A stretch of DNA of 64,000 nt from Thioalkalivibrio sp. ALJ3 (GCF_000377205.1 NZ_KB897905.1:819198-883197); one strand, 5' to 3'; counted from the first letter of the stretch, positions 45,044 to 54,463 are shown. The notes: generated from the sequence alone by a model not told the origin. A program made the numbers and translations.

Positions 45044-45949
45044 TCAGGCCCGCGCCGGCTCCGGGAATACGTCGGCGGCGGCGAATACCGGGCCATCCAC
45101 GCAGACTCGCTTCATCGCGACTCCGTCGGGGGAGCGCACCGGTACCGTGCAGCCGGCGCAGCCGCCCACCGCGCAGGCCATGAATTCCTCCAACGAAACC
45201 TGACAGGGCAGGCCGAACTCTGCCGCCAGTTCCGCGCAGGCCTCGAGCATCGGGTGCGGGCCGCAGGCATAGAGCTCGACCTGATCACGTTCCGCAGGCG
45301 AGAGCGTCTTGAGCCAGGCCCGGCCAAGATCGGTCACGAAGCCGTCGTGGGCGCCGGGGATACCGGCCTTCGAGGTCAGGCGGCAGGCCACGCCCCAGTC
45401 CTCCAGCAGCGGCAGGGTCGCGATCGCCCCGTCCGGCAGCCCTGGCCAGAGGATTTCCGAGGGTTTGGCGCGAAACGGGAACGGCACCTCGGAGCCTAGG
45501 ATCGCGCGGGTCTGGCCCGCCTCGCCCTGGCGGCGCAGGTGGTCGGCCAGAAAGATCATTGGAGGGATGCCGACGCCCCCTCCGAGCAGCAGCCGCAGCG
45601 GGCGTTCGGGATTCAGCCGGAACGGGACCCCGATCGGCCCCAGCACACTCAGAGAGTCGCCCACCGGTTGCTGCGAGAGCGCCCGTGTGCCGTCGCCCAC
45701 CACCTTGTAGAGGAACTCGACCCATCCGGCGTCGCGGTCGACCCGCTGGATCGACAGGGGGCGCCGCATCGGCAGATTCGGCGAACACTGGATGTGGGCA
45801 AACTGCCCGGGCGCGGCATGGCGCGCGCATTCGGGCGCCTCGACGCGCAGGATCCACTGCTCGGCCCCGGCATCCTGGTGGTCCAGTATGCGGGCGGCCT
45901 CCTGGAAGATTGTGCCGCGGTGGGGGCGTTCGGTGCCGGTGGCGGTCAT
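45044..45949 (-). CDS. pyrK: Dihydroorotate dehydrogenase electron-transfer subunit PyrK-like
   Basis: This 301-residue ferredoxin-reductase-fold protein has an FAD-binding segment MRRPLSIQRVDRDAG, an NAD-type GGGVGIPPMIFLADHL and the iron-sulfur cysteine cluster CAVGGCAGCTVPV plus a later cysteine in KRVCVDGPVF. This is the PyrK layout serving a class 1B dihydroorotate dehydrogenase. The PyrD partner is not in the window. It is last in a minus-strand pyr operon but separated from pyrX by a 283-bp repeat element. Confidence 0.87.
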   Translation of the reverse strand: MTATGTERPHRGTIFQEAARILDHQDAGAEQWILRVEAPECARHAAPGQFAHIQCSPNLPMRRPLSIQRVDRDAGWVEFLYKVVGDGTRALSQQPVGDSLSVLGPIGVPFRLNPERPLRLLLGGGVGIPPMIFLADHLRRQGEAGQTRAILGSEVPFPFRAKPSEILWPGLPDGAIATLPLLEDWGVACRLTSKAGIPGAHDGFVTDLGRAWLKTLSPAERDQVELYACGPHPMLEACAELAAEFGLPCQVSLEEFMACAVGGCAGCTVPVRSPDGVAMKRVCVDGPVFAAADVFPEPARA

Positions 45950-45960
45950 GCGTTGTCCTT

Positions 45961-46243
45961 AGGGAAACACTGGATAATGTACACGCTCGCGCTCGAGTCG
46001 CTTTTGCGTGCGAACAAGGCGCGGTGACTGCCGTGCAGTGACTCTGCACAAGGGAGCCGCAACGCCGTGCGCATGCAAAAGCGGCCGAGCCCCTGCTGTA
46101 ATGGCTTGTGGGGTTGGCACCCCAGGTTCCCCGATCCAGCGTTGCGCCGCTTGCGGGTAGAACCACTACCCGCTGCGCGACGCGCCTTGTCTCGGAAAAC
46201 CTGGGGTGCCAACGCGAGCGTGTACATTATTCAGTGTTTCCCT
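45961..46243 (-). mobile_element. MITE-like inverted-repeat element, copy 2
   Basis: This 283-bp non-coding element is bounded by AGGGAAACACTGGATAATGT and its near-perfect inverse. Read on the minus strand it matches copy 1 along its full length, including the GGCACCCCAGG/CCTGGGGTGCC internal repeat and the TGCACGGCAGTCACCGCG part. It sits between pyrX and pyrK; its right end overlaps the last five codons and stop of pyrX, and its left end is 12 bp before the pyrK start. Confidence 0.85.
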
Positions 46244-47522
46244 CAGTGGGCTGAGTCCAGGCCGGACGGCCCGCCACCCAGGTCTCGCGGACCTGGCCGG
46301 AGAAGGTCCAGCCGAAAAACGGCGAGTTGCGCCCGGTGCTCAGCCAGTCCTGCTTTCGCATCTCGTGCAGTGCGGCGGGATCGTACAGCACGAAATCGGC
46401 GCGCGCACCGGCGCCCAGACGGCCCTGTTCGAACCCAAGGATTTCCGCGGGTCCGGACGTCACGCGCGCCAGCGCCTCGCCCAAACTCAGCAGACCATCC
46501 TCGACCAGGCGCAGGGTCAGGGGGAGCAGGGTCTCCAGGGCCGAGATCCCGGGCTCGGTCCCCGCAAACGGCCCGAGTTTGGCGTCCGCCTCATGCGGCT
46601 GGTGGTCCGAGCAAATGGCGCTGATCTCGCCGCGCGCGACGGCCGCGCGCAGACCGTCACGGTCGCGCTGGGCACGCAGCGGCGGGATCACATGGCCGTT
46701 CGGGTCATACTCGGCCACATCGACCTCGGTCAGGAACAGCTGGTGGGCGGCGACATCGGCGGTGACCGGCAGGCCCTCGGCGCGTGCCTTGGCGATCATC
46801 TCGGCCCCGCGGCGCGTCGACAGCCGCGCGACGTGCACGCGTGCCCCGGTCTGTTCGACCAGGGCCAGGATGGCGCCCAGTGCGGCGGTTTCGGCCGCCT
46901 CCGGGATGCCCGACAGGCCCAGGCGCGTGGAGACCGCACCCTCGTGCATGCAGCCCGACCCGGTCAGCGACAGGTCCTGGGCGGGCAGTACGATCGTCAG
47001 ACCGAAAGTGGTCGCATATTCCAGGGCTCGGCGCAGCACCAGCAGGCTGGCCAGCGGCCTGTGGGCGTTGCTCACACCGCGGGCCCCCGCCTGCTGCAGC
47101 GCCGCCATCTCGGCAAGCTGCTGGCCCTCCAGACGTTGTGTGAGGGCACCGAGGGTATAGACCCGCACCCCGCAGGCCTGCCGCGCGCGGCGCGCGATTA
47201 GCTCGATCTCGGCCGGGGAGTCGATCGGTGGATCGGTATCCGGGGGAATCACGACGCTGGTGATGCCCCCGCGCGCGGCGGCCAGCGTCTCGCTGGCGAT
47301 GGTGGCCTTGTGCTCCTCGCCGGGCTCGCGCATGCGCGCGGACAGGTCGATCAGGCCGGGGAACACCCAAAGCCCGGTGCCATCGATGCGCCGGCGCGGT
47401 TCGAAGCCGTCCGGTATCTGGCCCCGTGCGAGAATCTCGGCGCCCTGCAGGCAGAGCGCCCCGACTTCGTCGTAGTCGTCCGCCGGGTCGATAATCCGGA
47501 CGTTCTCGATCAGCACACTCAC
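46227..47522 (-). CDS. pyrX: Inactive dihydroorotase homologue (PyrX / PyrC')
   Basis: This 431-residue amidohydrolase-fold protein resembles type I dihydroorotase. The metal motif DxHxH of active enzymes is replaced: [14 protein letters not shown] has S61 and R63 where the two histidines should be. The carboxylated lysine region is also not recognisable, although [11 protein letters not shown] remains. Such pseudo-dihydroorotases form a structural partner of aspartate carbamoyltransferase in Pseudomonas. The GTG start overlaps pyrB stop (GTGA). The C-terminal EGNTE and TAA stop are encoded by the terminal repeat of the MITE-like element. Confidence 0.9.
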   Translation of the reverse strand: MSVLIENVRIIDPADDYDEVGALCLQGAEILARGQIPDGFEPRRRIDGTGLWVFPGLIDLSARMREPGEEHKATIASETLAAARGGITSVVIPPDTDPPIDSPAEIELIARRARQACGVRVYTLGALTQRLEGQQLAEMAALQQAGARGVSNAHRPLASLLVLRRALEYATTFGLTIVLPAQDLSLTGSGCMHEGAVSTRLGLSGIPEAAETAALGAILALVEQTGARVHVARLSTRRGAEMIAKARAEGLPVTADVAAHQLFLTEVDVAEYDPNGHVIPPLRAQRDRDGLRAAVARGEISAICSDHQPHEADAKLGPFAGTEPGISALETLLPLTLRLVEDGLLSLGEALARVTSGPAEILGFEQGRLGAGARADFVLYDPAALHEMRKQDWLSTGRNSPFFGWTFSGQVRETWVAGRPAWTQPTEGNTE

Positions 47523-48541
47523 GACTGATGCGCCCCCATCACCATGGACATCACGGCCTGGCGGACCGAGATGCCGTAGGTCACCTGTTGCAGGATCACC
47601 GAGTGCGGGCCGTCCGCCACGGCGGACTCGATCTCCACGCCGCGGTTGGCCGGGCCCGGGTGCATCACCAGGCAGGTGGGATGGGCCAGTTGCAGGCGCC
47701 GCGAGGTCAGGCCGAACAGCTGGTAGTACTCGTGTTCGGAGGGCAGGTGGGCGTTCTCCATGCGTTCGCGCTGCAGGCGCAGCATGATGATTACGTCGAC
47801 ATCCTTCAGACCTGCGTCGAGGTCGTTGTAGACGTGCACGCCGAGCTGGTCGACATCCGCCGGCAGCAGTGAGCAGGGCGCGACCACGCGCACCTCGCCG
47901 GTCTGCAGGATGTTGAGCGCGTGGATCTGCGAGCGCGCGACGCGCGAGTGCAGGATGTCACCGACGATCGCGACCTTCAGCTTGGTGAAGTCGCCCTTGT
48001 GCCGGCGGATGGTGAACATGTCCAGCAGGGCCTGGGTGGGGTGCGCGTGGCGGCCGTCGCCGGCATTGAGCACGCTGATGCCCGGGGCGACATGGCGGGC
48101 GATGAAATGCGCGGTTCCGCTCTCCTCGTGGCGCACAACAAACATGTCCACGTTCATCGCCTCGAGGTTGCGCAGGGTGTCCAGCAGGCTCTCGCCCTTG
48201 ACCGCCGAGGAGGTGCTGATGTTGATGTTGAGTACGTCCGCGGACAGGCGCTTGGCGGCCAGTTCGAAGGTGGTGCGGGTGCGGGTGCTGGCCTCGAAGA
48301 ACAGATTGACGATGGTCTTGCCGCGCAGCAGCGGCACCTTCTTGACCGCCTTTTCGTTCATGTTCGCGAACGACTCGGCGGTATCCAGGATCTCGTTCAG
48401 GAGGTCGCGGTTGAGGCCCTCGATGGTGAGCAGGTGGCGCAGCTGGCCGTCATCGGTCAGCTGCAGGCGATTGGGCAACGGGCCCGGCTCCGGCAGGCGG
48501 GCAGCGCCGGCCAGGGACGGGGTGACCACGGCATCGCTCAT
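47519..48541 (-). CDS. pyrB: Aspartate carbamoyltransferase catalytic subunit PyrB
   Basis: This 340-residue enzyme makes carbamoyl-aspartate in pyrimidine synthesis. The carbamoyl-phosphate motif is [19 protein letters not shown], then [12 protein letters not shown] and [12 protein letters not shown]. The long N-terminus (about 30 residues before the catalytic domain) is typical of ATCases that assemble with an inactive dihydroorotase. ATGA overlap with pyrR and GTGA overlap with pyrX show tight coupling. No PyrI regulatory subunit is present. Confidence 0.96.
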   Translation of the reverse strand: MSDAVVTPSLAGAARLPEPGPLPNRLQLTDDGQLRHLLTIEGLNRDLLNEILDTAESFANMNEKAVKKVPLLRGKTIVNLFFEASTRTRTTFELAAKRLSADVLNINISTSSAVKGESLLDTLRNLEAMNVDMFVVRHEESGTAHFIARHVAPGISVLNAGDGRHAHPTQALLDMFTIRRHKGDFTKLKVAIVGDILHSRVARSQIHALNILQTGEVRVVAPCSLLPADVDQLGVHVYNDLDAGLKDVDVIIMLRLQRERMENAHLPSEHEYYQLFGLTSRRLQLAHPTCLVMHPGPANRGVEIESAVADGPHSVILQQVTYGISVRQAVMSMVMGAHQS

Positions 48542-49062
48542 GCGTCGGCGTCTCCATCGCTCTCGAGGGTGACGCGCTCCAGGCGCAGGGGTTCGGGGCC
48601 TCGCAGCTTGATCTGTTCCCGGTCGCCCAGTTCCATGTGTTCCCCGACGATCGCGGCGGAAATGGGCAGCTCGCGCCCATCGCGCTCGACCAGCACGGCG
48701 AGGGTGACCGAGGCAGGACGCCCGTAGTCGAACAGTTCATTCAGGGCGGCGCGTATTGTACGCCCGGTGTACAGCACGTCATCCACCAGGAGGACGTGCA
48801 CGCCGTCCAGGTCCTCCGGCAGCTCGGACGGGCGGACCTGCGGATGCATGCCGATGCGCGAGAAGTCGTCGCGGTAGAAGCTGATATCCAGCTTGCCCAG
48901 CGGCCTTTCCACCCCGAGGCGTTCGCGCAGGTGCTCGGCGATCCAGACACCGCCAGAGTGGATGCCGACCACCATCGGGTTGTCCATGTCGTGTCTGGCC
49001 AGGTACTGGCGCGCCTGTTCGGCCATGCGGTCGAGCAGGGTTGGGACGTCCGGCGTCATCAT
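48538..49062 (-). CDS. pyrR: Bifunctional pyr regulator / uracil phosphoribosyltransferase PyrR
   Basis: This 174-residue type I phosphoribosyltransferase has the PRPP loop [20 protein letters not shown] near residue 95 and [13 protein letters not shown] near the N-terminus. In Gram-positives PyrR binds pyr mRNA; in gammaproteobacteria its regulatory role is less clear. The ATG at 49060-49062 follows AGGAGAACGC and overlaps the ruvX stop (ATGA). It precedes pyrB as in Pseudomonas PA0403. Confidence 0.94.
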   Translation of the reverse strand: MMTPDVPTLLDRMAEQARQYLARHDMDNPMVVGIHSGGVWIAEHLRERLGVERPLGKLDISFYRDDFSRIGMHPQVRPSELPEDLDGVHVLLVDDVLYTGRTIRAALNELFDYGRPASVTLAVLVERDGRELPISAAIVGEHMELGDREQIKLRGPEPLRLERVTLESDGDADA

Positions 49063-49451
49063 GCGTTCTCCTGAAACCAGCCTTCTAGGATGACCGCGGC
49101 AGCGTGGGCGTCCAGCCCCGGGTCGTGGCGTCCCCGCCCGCTGCGCTCGCGGGCCAGGTGCGATGTCAGATGCTCGTCGTACCAGTATACCGGCTGGTCG
49201 TAGCGTGCTTCGAGGGCCGCCCCGAATGCGCGGATCCGTTTGGCCAGCGGGGTGGGTTTCCCGTCCGCCTGGGTGGGCCAGCCGACCACAAAGCCCTCGG
49301 GCGCCCACTCGCTTACCAGGCTGTCGATCACGGGCCACAGCTCCGGTGAGTCGGTGTTGAGCGTGCGCAGTCCGCGCGCCGCGCCGGTGAGTTCCTCGCC
49401 CACCGCGATCCCGATCCGTCGGCGGCCGTAGTCGAAGGCCAGAAGCCCCAT
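49059..49451 (-). CDS. ruvX: RuvX/YqgF family nuclease
   Basis: This 130-residue RNase H-fold protein, a putative Holliday-junction resolvase also implicated in 16S rRNA processing, starts with LLAFDYGRRRIGIAVGEEL. It contains PEGFVVGWPTQADGKPTPLA, DEHLTSHLA and DAHAAAVILEGWF with conserved acidic residues. It lies between yqgE and pyrR, the standard arrangement. Confidence 0.93.
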   Translation of the reverse strand: MGLLAFDYGRRRIGIAVGEELTGAARGLRTLNTDSPELWPVIDSLVSEWAPEGFVVGWPTQADGKPTPLAKRIRAFGAALEARYDQPVYWYDEHLTSHLARERSGRGRHDPGLDAHAAAVILEGWFQENA

Positions 49452-49470
49452 CGCGTTGCCTCGGCCCGCC

Positions 49471-50049
49471 TCAGGCGTGGCCGGGCGCTGAACTGATCAG
49501 GTTGACGTCGATCCCGATCAACTGCGCGGCCGCGGCCCAGCGCTCGGCGCTGGGGTGGTCGAACAGGATGTCGGCATGGGCGCGGGTGGTGAGCCAGACG
49601 TTCTCGGCCAGCTCGCTCTCGAGCTGGCCCGGCCCCCAGCCGGCGTGTCCCAGGGCAATGAGGACGCGGCTTGGGCCGCGGCCCTCGTTGATGGCCTCCA
49701 GGATGTCGCGCGAGGTGGTCAGCACGATGGAGTCGGTGATGGGCTGGCTGCCTCGCCACTCGGGCTTTCCAGTGTGCAGCACGAAGCCGTGCTCGGGCTG
49801 GACCGGGCCGCCCCGGTAGACCGGGATCTCCGGCAGCTCGTCGCGCGGTTCGAGATCGACGTGCTGCAGCAGGTCGCGCAGCGACAGCTCGGTCGGCTGG
49901 TTGATCACGAGGCCCAAAGCCCCTTCGGCGTCGTGATCGCAGATATAGGTGACCGCATGGCTGAAGTAGCCATCGTTCAGGCTCGGCATGGCGATCAGGA
50001 AGTGGTCGCGCAGGCTGGCCGCGCTCGAGCTGGAAGGGGCTTGCGTCAT
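49471..50049 (-). CDS. yqgE: YqgE/AlgH family protein
   Basis: This 192-residue protein of the AlgH/YqgE family has HFLIAMPSLNDGYFSHAVTY, ICDHDAEGALGLVINQP, VYRGGPVQPEHGFVLHT and the GHAGWGPGQLESEL segment. Molecular function is unknown. It is 19 bp upstream of ruvX. Upstream, the gap to tonB contains copy 3 of the MITE-like element. Confidence 0.93.
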   Translation of the reverse strand: MTQAPSSSSAASLRDHFLIAMPSLNDGYFSHAVTYICDHDAEGALGLVINQPTELSLRDLLQHVDLEPRDELPEIPVYRGGPVQPEHGFVLHTGKPEWRGSQPITDSIVLTTSRDILEAINEGRGPSRVLIALGHAGWGPGQLESELAENVWLTTRAHADILFDHPSAERWAAAAQLIGIDVNLISSAPGHA

Positions 50050-50118
50050 GTGTTCAGTATCGGCGCTGCTCCGTTATGCCGCAAGGAACCCGGCCCCGGT
50101 ACCAGTCGCATCGCTGCT

Positions 50119-50417
50119 AGGGAAACACTGGTTAATGTACACGCTCGTGTTGGCACCCCAGGTTCTCCGAGACAAGGCGCGGTGCGCAGCCGGTAGTGGT
50201 TCTACCGGCCCGTTTTTGACGGATGCGGGCCGCAACGCAGGATCGGGGAGCCTGGGGTGCCAACCCCACACCCCATTGAATGCCGGGGCTCGGCCGCTTT
50301 TGCGCGGGAATGGCGTTGCGGCTCCCTTGTGTAGAATGACTGCACGGCAGTCACCGCGCCTTGTTCACACGCAAAAGCGACTCGAGCACGAGCGTGTACA
50401 TTGATCAGTGTTTCCCT
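50119..50417 (+). mobile_element. MITE-like inverted-repeat element, copy 3
   Basis: This 299-bp element starts AGGGAAACACTGGTTAATGT and ends with its inverse. It matches copy 1 in the same orientation, with a short replacement in the middle (GGCCCGTTTTTGACGGATGC region). It is flanked by TA on both sides, compatible with a two-base target duplication. Its right end abuts tonB so that the TAG stop uses two bases of the element. It fills the 366-bp gap between tonB and yqgE. Confidence 0.85.
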
Positions 50418-51348
50418 AACGAATCTGCTCCATCTGGTCGCGGCGAAAGGCCCAGGTCCGGGTGATCACGAGTTCGTCGTATTCCTCACGCATCTGCTCG
50501 GTGAAGGGGGCATAAGGGGCGGCTAGTTCCACGATGCGCATCGCGGCCTGGTCGAGCACCGGCTCGCCGGAGCTGCGGGCGATCTCGATGTTCATCAACT
50601 CGCCCTCCGGGTTCAGGCGCACCGACAGCACCAGTGTGCCGGACAGGCCCCGGCGGCGGGCCTCGTCGGGGTAGTTCAGGTTGCCCACGCGTTCGACCTT
50701 GTTGATCCAGGCCTGCAGGTAGGCGGCCTCCGGTGCGCTGCGCGCGGCGAGGCTGTCGAGATAGCGGGTACGGGTGGCACGCGTGGAGAATTCGCGGCGC
50801 TCCTCGGCCGGGGCCGCGCGTGCTGTATCCAGACCCCGGTTCATCAGTGCGGCAGCCGATGGCCGCTCCTCCGCCTGCGGGGACTCGATCGGTTCGGGTT
50901 CGGCGACCTCGGGGGCTGCCGGCTCGGCTTCGTCCGTCTCGGCCTCCACGGCTTCGGGCTCCGGTTCGGGTTCCGGTTGGGCGGGCTCCATGACCAGCGG
51001 GCCCGCGTCCGGCAGCGGGGCATCGATCCCCTCGGGCTCCGGTTCGCCGACGCCTTCGGCCTCGGCCTCCGGTGCCAGTGCCTCCTGCACTTCCTCGCCT
51101 TCGCCGCTGGCGGCCTGGTCTTCGGTGGCGATGCGTTCGACCTCTTCCGGCTCCGGCGCCTGTGCGTCCGGGTCGGTCACCCAGGTCACGTCCAGGGGCT
51201 CGCGGGAAGGGGTATCCAGCGGGTCGACGGTGAACCCGATGCCCAGGATGACCAGGGCATGCGCGACCACGGCCAGAAACAGCATCGGGCCTAGCTGGCC
51301 ACGACGCTGTGGGGGCTCGGGTTCAAGGATGCCGTGCGAGACGGACAT
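50416..51348 (-). CDS. TonB-family energy transducer
   Basis: This 310-residue protein has one N-terminal membrane helix (MLFLAVVAHALVILGIGF), a long Pro/Glu/Ala-rich periplasmic spacer (residues about 60-180) and a C-terminal TonB domain (YLQAWINKVERVGNLNYPDE, GTLVLSVRLNPEG, ELAAPYAPF). The strongly acidic rather than Pro-Lys spacer resembles proteins of halophiles. It corresponds to the TonB-like gene upstream of yqgE in Pseudomonas. No exbB or exbD genes are adjacent. Its start overlaps the Gx transporter end by 26 bp. Confidence 0.9.
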   Translation of the reverse strand: MSVSHGILEPEPPQRRGQLGPMLFLAVVAHALVILGIGFTVDPLDTPSREPLDVTWVTDPDAQAPEPEEVERIATEDQAASGEGEEVQEALAPEAEAEGVGEPEPEGIDAPLPDAGPLVMEPAQPEPEPEPEAVEAETDEAEPAAPEVAEPEPIESPQAEERPSAAALMNRGLDTARAAPAEERREFSTRATRTRYLDSLAARSAPEAAYLQAWINKVERVGNLNYPDEARRRGLSGTLVLSVRLNPEGELMNIEIARSSGEPVLDQAAMRIVELAAPYAPFTEQMREEYDELVITRTWAFRRDQMEQIR

Positions 51349-51868
51349 GGCGCTGGATCCGGGGGTCTGCGAGCACGTGTGCCGCCAGTATACCGGTCAC
51401 GCTGCCGGTAATCAGAGCGGCCAGCAACAGAGGGGGGAGCACCAGTGGCAGGTTCGGGTGGGGGATGATCACGCCCCAGGCCAGCAGGAACTGGCCGGTG
51501 ATGTGCGCCATCGCGGCGGCGATGGCCAGGCCCAGGGCGCCAACGTGTCGCGGCGTCAGTGGGCGCAGCAGACCGAGCGCGGCCAGGGCGGCCAGGGCGC
51601 CGGCCAGCGACAGCCAGAAAGCGGGGCTCAGCAGCGTGCCGAGCAGTAGGGCGGCGCCGACGACCCGGATCAGGGTGACGGCGACCGCCGCGCGCCAGCC
51701 GAGGGTCAGCAGGGCGATCAGGGTCACGATGTTCGCAAGCCCTGGTTTGATACCGGGTACCGGGCTCGGGATCGCCGCCTCCAGGACCTGGACACCGATG
51801 GCGATGGCGGCCAGCGCGGCGATCGCGCGGTCGCGCGGCGTCAGCGTGTCGGGGAAGGAAGTGGTCAC
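51323..51868 (-). CDS. Gx transporter family membrane protein
   Basis: This 181-residue protein has about five to six hydrophobic helices and the family start IAIGVQVLEAAIPSPVPGIKPGLANIVTLIALL, with conserved GIKPGLAN. The family is often annotated as heptaprenyl diphosphate synthase component I but is an ECF-type or electron-transfer-associated membrane protein. Here it follows a NusG-II protein and ApbE, the grouping seen in extracytosolic flavinylation systems. Confidence 0.82.
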   Translation of the reverse strand: MTTSFPDTLTPRDRAIAALAAIAIGVQVLEAAIPSPVPGIKPGLANIVTLIALLTLGWRAAVAVTLIRVVGAALLLGTLLSPAFWLSLAGALAALAALGLLRPLTPRHVGALGLAIAAAMAHITGQFLLAWGVIIPHPNLPLVLPPLLLAALITGSVTGILAAHVLADPRIQRHVRLARHP

Positions 51869-51875
51869 GTTGGGC

Positions 51876-52250
51876 TCAGTAGTGAAGGCTGTCGTAGCCG
51901 GGGCCGTGACCCTGGACCTGCAGGGTCAGCCGGTTGGGCAGGCTGACCGCGACCTCGCCGTGGCGCTGCAGCCAGCCGCTGTTCTCGCAGATGTTGCGGG
52001 TGCCGGGGGAGTCGGCGCAGCGGGCCCGCCCCGGCTCGATCTGGACGCGGGTGACGCCGGCAGGCCCCTGGATCTCGATCTCACGGGCGCGGTCCAGGGG
52101 TTCCTGCCGCGGCGGCTCGCCGGTCTGGGTGATGACCAGCATGGAGGCCTCGCTATCTGGAAGATAGGCGAGGGCAAAGGCCGCGACCACAACGCCACTG
52201 GCCAGGGCGGCGATCACCCCGTCACCCCAGCGCAGGCTAGAAAACGTCAC
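51876..52250 (-). CDS. NusG domain II-containing membrane-anchored protein
   Basis: This 124-residue protein has one N-terminal membrane segment (DGVIAALASGVVVAAFALAY) followed by an exported NusG-II-like beta domain containing CADSPGTRNICENSGWLQRHG. That matches the C-x-SPD...CxxxGWI-type motif of the family. The GTG start overlaps the apbE stop (GTGA). Such proteins occur with ApbE and Gx transporters; the biochemical role is unknown. Confidence 0.83.
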   Translation of the reverse strand: MTFSSLRWGDGVIAALASGVVVAAFALAYLPDSEASMLVITQTGEPPRQEPLDRAREIEIQGPAGVTRVQIEPGRARCADSPGTRNICENSGWLQRHGEVAVSLPNRLTLQVQGHGPGYDSLHY

Positions 52251-53299
52251 GGCAGTTTGCGCTCCTCGAGCGCGGGCTGGCCGTCTTCCAGGCGCACGCG
52301 TTCGGCCATTGCCGGTGTTGCCTCGATGCGGTCATCGAGTACCACGAGGGCGGCCTCGATACCCATCTTGCGGGCGTAGCGGGGCCATTCCTCGGGGCCG
52401 GCAATCATCAGTGTGGTCGCGGCGGCGTCGGCCAGGGCGGGGTCGCTGTGCAACACGGTCGTGCCGTGGATGCCTTCGCTGGGGCGCCCGGTGTGCGGGT
52501 CGATCACATGGTGGATGTGTTCGCCCTCCCATTCGTAGCCGCGCTCATAGTCGCCGGAGCTGAACAGTGCCTCGCCTGCATCAAGCTCGATGCTCCCGAG
52601 AATGCCGCCCTGGGGATGCCGGATCGCGACGCGCCAGGGTCGATCGGCAGGCCGTCCGAGGGTCATTAAATCGCCACCAGCGTTGAAGATCGCGGCCTCT
52701 ACACCTTGATCCTGAAGCAGGTCGAGCATGCGTTCGACAGCGAGCCCCTTGGCGAGCCCCCCGAAATCCAGCTGCAGGTCCGCGTGCTGGCCGCGCAGAC
52801 GCACCCCGTTGCGCTCGACGTCGCGCATGCTGGGCGGATCCTCTAGCAGCGCCTCCAGGGTTTCGTCATCCGGTGGTGGGCCCTCGGGCTCGTCCTGATG
52901 AAAGCCCCAGGCGGCGATCAGCTTGCCCAGCGCCGGGTTGAACAGGCCGTCGCTCAGCTCTTCCATCTCCTTGCCACGTTCGATCAGCGGCAGTACGGAG
53001 GGTGGGGCGCTGAACTCGGCCCGAAGCGCCAGCAGTTCATTGGTGCGCCCAAGTGACCCGGGCTCCCAGGCATGCCAGGAGGTATGCAGGATCTCCAGTT
53101 CGGCCTGCAGTTCGGATTCCAGCGCCTCCAGATCGTAGGCCCCGGCGGGGTAGAGCGTGACGTCCACGATCGTGCCGAAGGCGTAGAAATTCAGTGTTTC
53201 GGTGTCCGGTGTGTCGCGGTCGCAGCCGGTCAGGGCCAGCGCGGCGAGCAGGATCGGTCCGAGGAGGGCCTGGCGGGTGCGCGGAAACGGAATCGGCAT
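52247..53299 (-). CDS. apbE: FAD:protein FMN transferase ApbE
   Basis: This lipoprotein of about 350 residues (lipobox LALTGC near residue 25) covalently attaches FMN to threonine of exported redox proteins. Family motifs are YAFGTIVDVTLY, DFGGLAKGLAVERML, NAGGDLMTLG, HHVIDPHTGRPSEGI and ALADAAATTLMI. The ATG at 53299 fits AGGTG spacing better than the GTG/ATG three and two codons earlier. It follows gshB by 18 bp. Its flavinylation target is not visible in the window. Confidence 0.93.
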   Translation of the reverse strand: MPIPFPRTRQALLGPILLAALALTGCDRDTPDTETLNFYAFGTIVDVTLYPAGAYDLEALESELQAELEILHTSWHAWEPGSLGRTNELLALRAEFSAPPSVLPLIERGKEMEELSDGLFNPALGKLIAAWGFHQDEPEGPPPDDETLEALLEDPPSMRDVERNGVRLRGQHADLQLDFGGLAKGLAVERMLDLLQDQGVEAAIFNAGGDLMTLGRPADRPWRVAIRHPQGGILGSIELDAGEALFSSGDYERGYEWEGEHIHHVIDPHTGRPSEGIHGTTVLHSDPALADAAATTLMIAGPEEWPRYARKMGIEAALVVLDDRIEATPAMAERVRLEDGQPALEERKLP

Positions 53300-53317
53300 G
53301 GGCATCACCTCGCGAGG

Positions 53318-54259
53318 TCAGGGGTGGGTCAGGAAGTCGATGAACTGGCCGGCGAGGTCATCGCCGCGGGCGGCATCGAGCTCGCGCACGCCGGTGGGGC
53401 TGGTGACGTTGATCTCGGTCAGGTAATCGCCGATCACGTCGATGCCGACGAAGTCCAGGCCGCGGCGTTTCAGTTCCGGGGCGATCTGCGCGCAGATCCA
53501 GCGGTCACGATCGGTCAGGGGCACGGCCTCGCCACGCCCGCCGGCGGCCAGGTTGGCTCGGGTCTCGCCCTCGGCCGGGATCCGTGCCAGCGCGTAATCG
53601 TAGGGTTCGCCCCCGATCAGGATGATGCGCTTGTCGCCGGCGGTGTATTCCGGCAGGAAGCGCTGGGCGACGATGGTGCGTTGGTCGAATTCGGTCATGG
53701 TTTCGAGGATCACCGAGAGGTTGGGGTCGCCCTCGCGGATGCGGAATACCGAGGCCCCGCCCATGCCGTCCAGCGGCTTGACCACGATGTCGCCGTGGCG
53801 CTCGAGGAAGGCGCGGATGCGGCTGCGGTCGCGAGTGATCAGGGTCGGCGGCCCGCAGTCGACGAAATGCGTGGCGAAGGCCTTCTCGTTCACGTCGCGC
53901 AGGGCCCCGGGTCGATTGACTACCCGTACGCCGTCCCGCTCGGCCAGGTCCAGGGCGTAGGTGGCGTAGATGTATTCGAGGTCGAAGGGCGGGTCCTTGC
54001 GCATCAGCAGGAGATCGAAGCGGCTGGCGGCGCCCTCTTCTTCCGAGCCCAGGGTGTAGTAGTCCTCGCGCTGGTCGCGCACCTCCACCGGGCGGCTGCG
54101 GGCGTGTGCGCGTCCTTCTTCAATCCACAGATCGCCGGGTTCCAGGTAGTGCAGGCGATGCCCTCGCGCCTGGGCGGCGAGCAGCATGGCGAAGGTGGTG
54201 TCCTTCCAGGGCTTGATGCCGACGATTGGGTCCATCAGGACAGCGATGTCATGCGCCAC
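53318..54259 (-). CDS. gshB: Glutathione synthetase GshB
   Basis: This 313-residue ATP-grasp ligase joins gamma-glutamylcysteine and glycine. Motifs: IAVLMDPIVGIKPWKDTTFA at the N-terminus, IVVKPLDGMGGASVFRI, RFLPEYTAGDKRIILIGGEP and the C-terminal GIDVIGDYLTEINVTSPTG. It starts with GTG. Position divergent from pilG matches Pseudomonas PA0407-PA0408. Confidence 0.95.
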   Translation of the reverse strand: MAHDIAVLMDPIVGIKPWKDTTFAMLLAAQARGHRLHYLEPGDLWIEEGRAHARSRPVEVRDQREDYYTLGSEEEGAASRFDLLLMRKDPPFDLEYIYATYALDLAERDGVRVVNRPGALRDVNEKAFATHFVDCGPPTLITRDRSRIRAFLERHGDIVVKPLDGMGGASVFRIREGDPNLSVILETMTEFDQRTIVAQRFLPEYTAGDKRIILIGGEPYDYALARIPAEGETRANLAAGGRGEAVPLTDRDRWICAQIAPELKRRGLDFVGIDVIGDYLTEINVTSPTGVRELDAARGDDLAGQFIDFLTHP

Positions 54260-54463
54260 GAGCGGTTCCGCGGTGTCGAAGTGTGGCTCGAGTATGCCAT
54301 GTCATTGCGGCGCTCATGGATTCCCGTGGAGGCAGGGCAAATGTGTGTTCGCTTGCGCTCCTTGCGCTGCTCGCGGGGGCACGCAATATCATTGTGCGCT
54401 GTTTGTCATGGACTCGAGCTTCCGCTAGATTCGGGGGCGCAGAGGGCCTTCAGGGGGAGCAGG

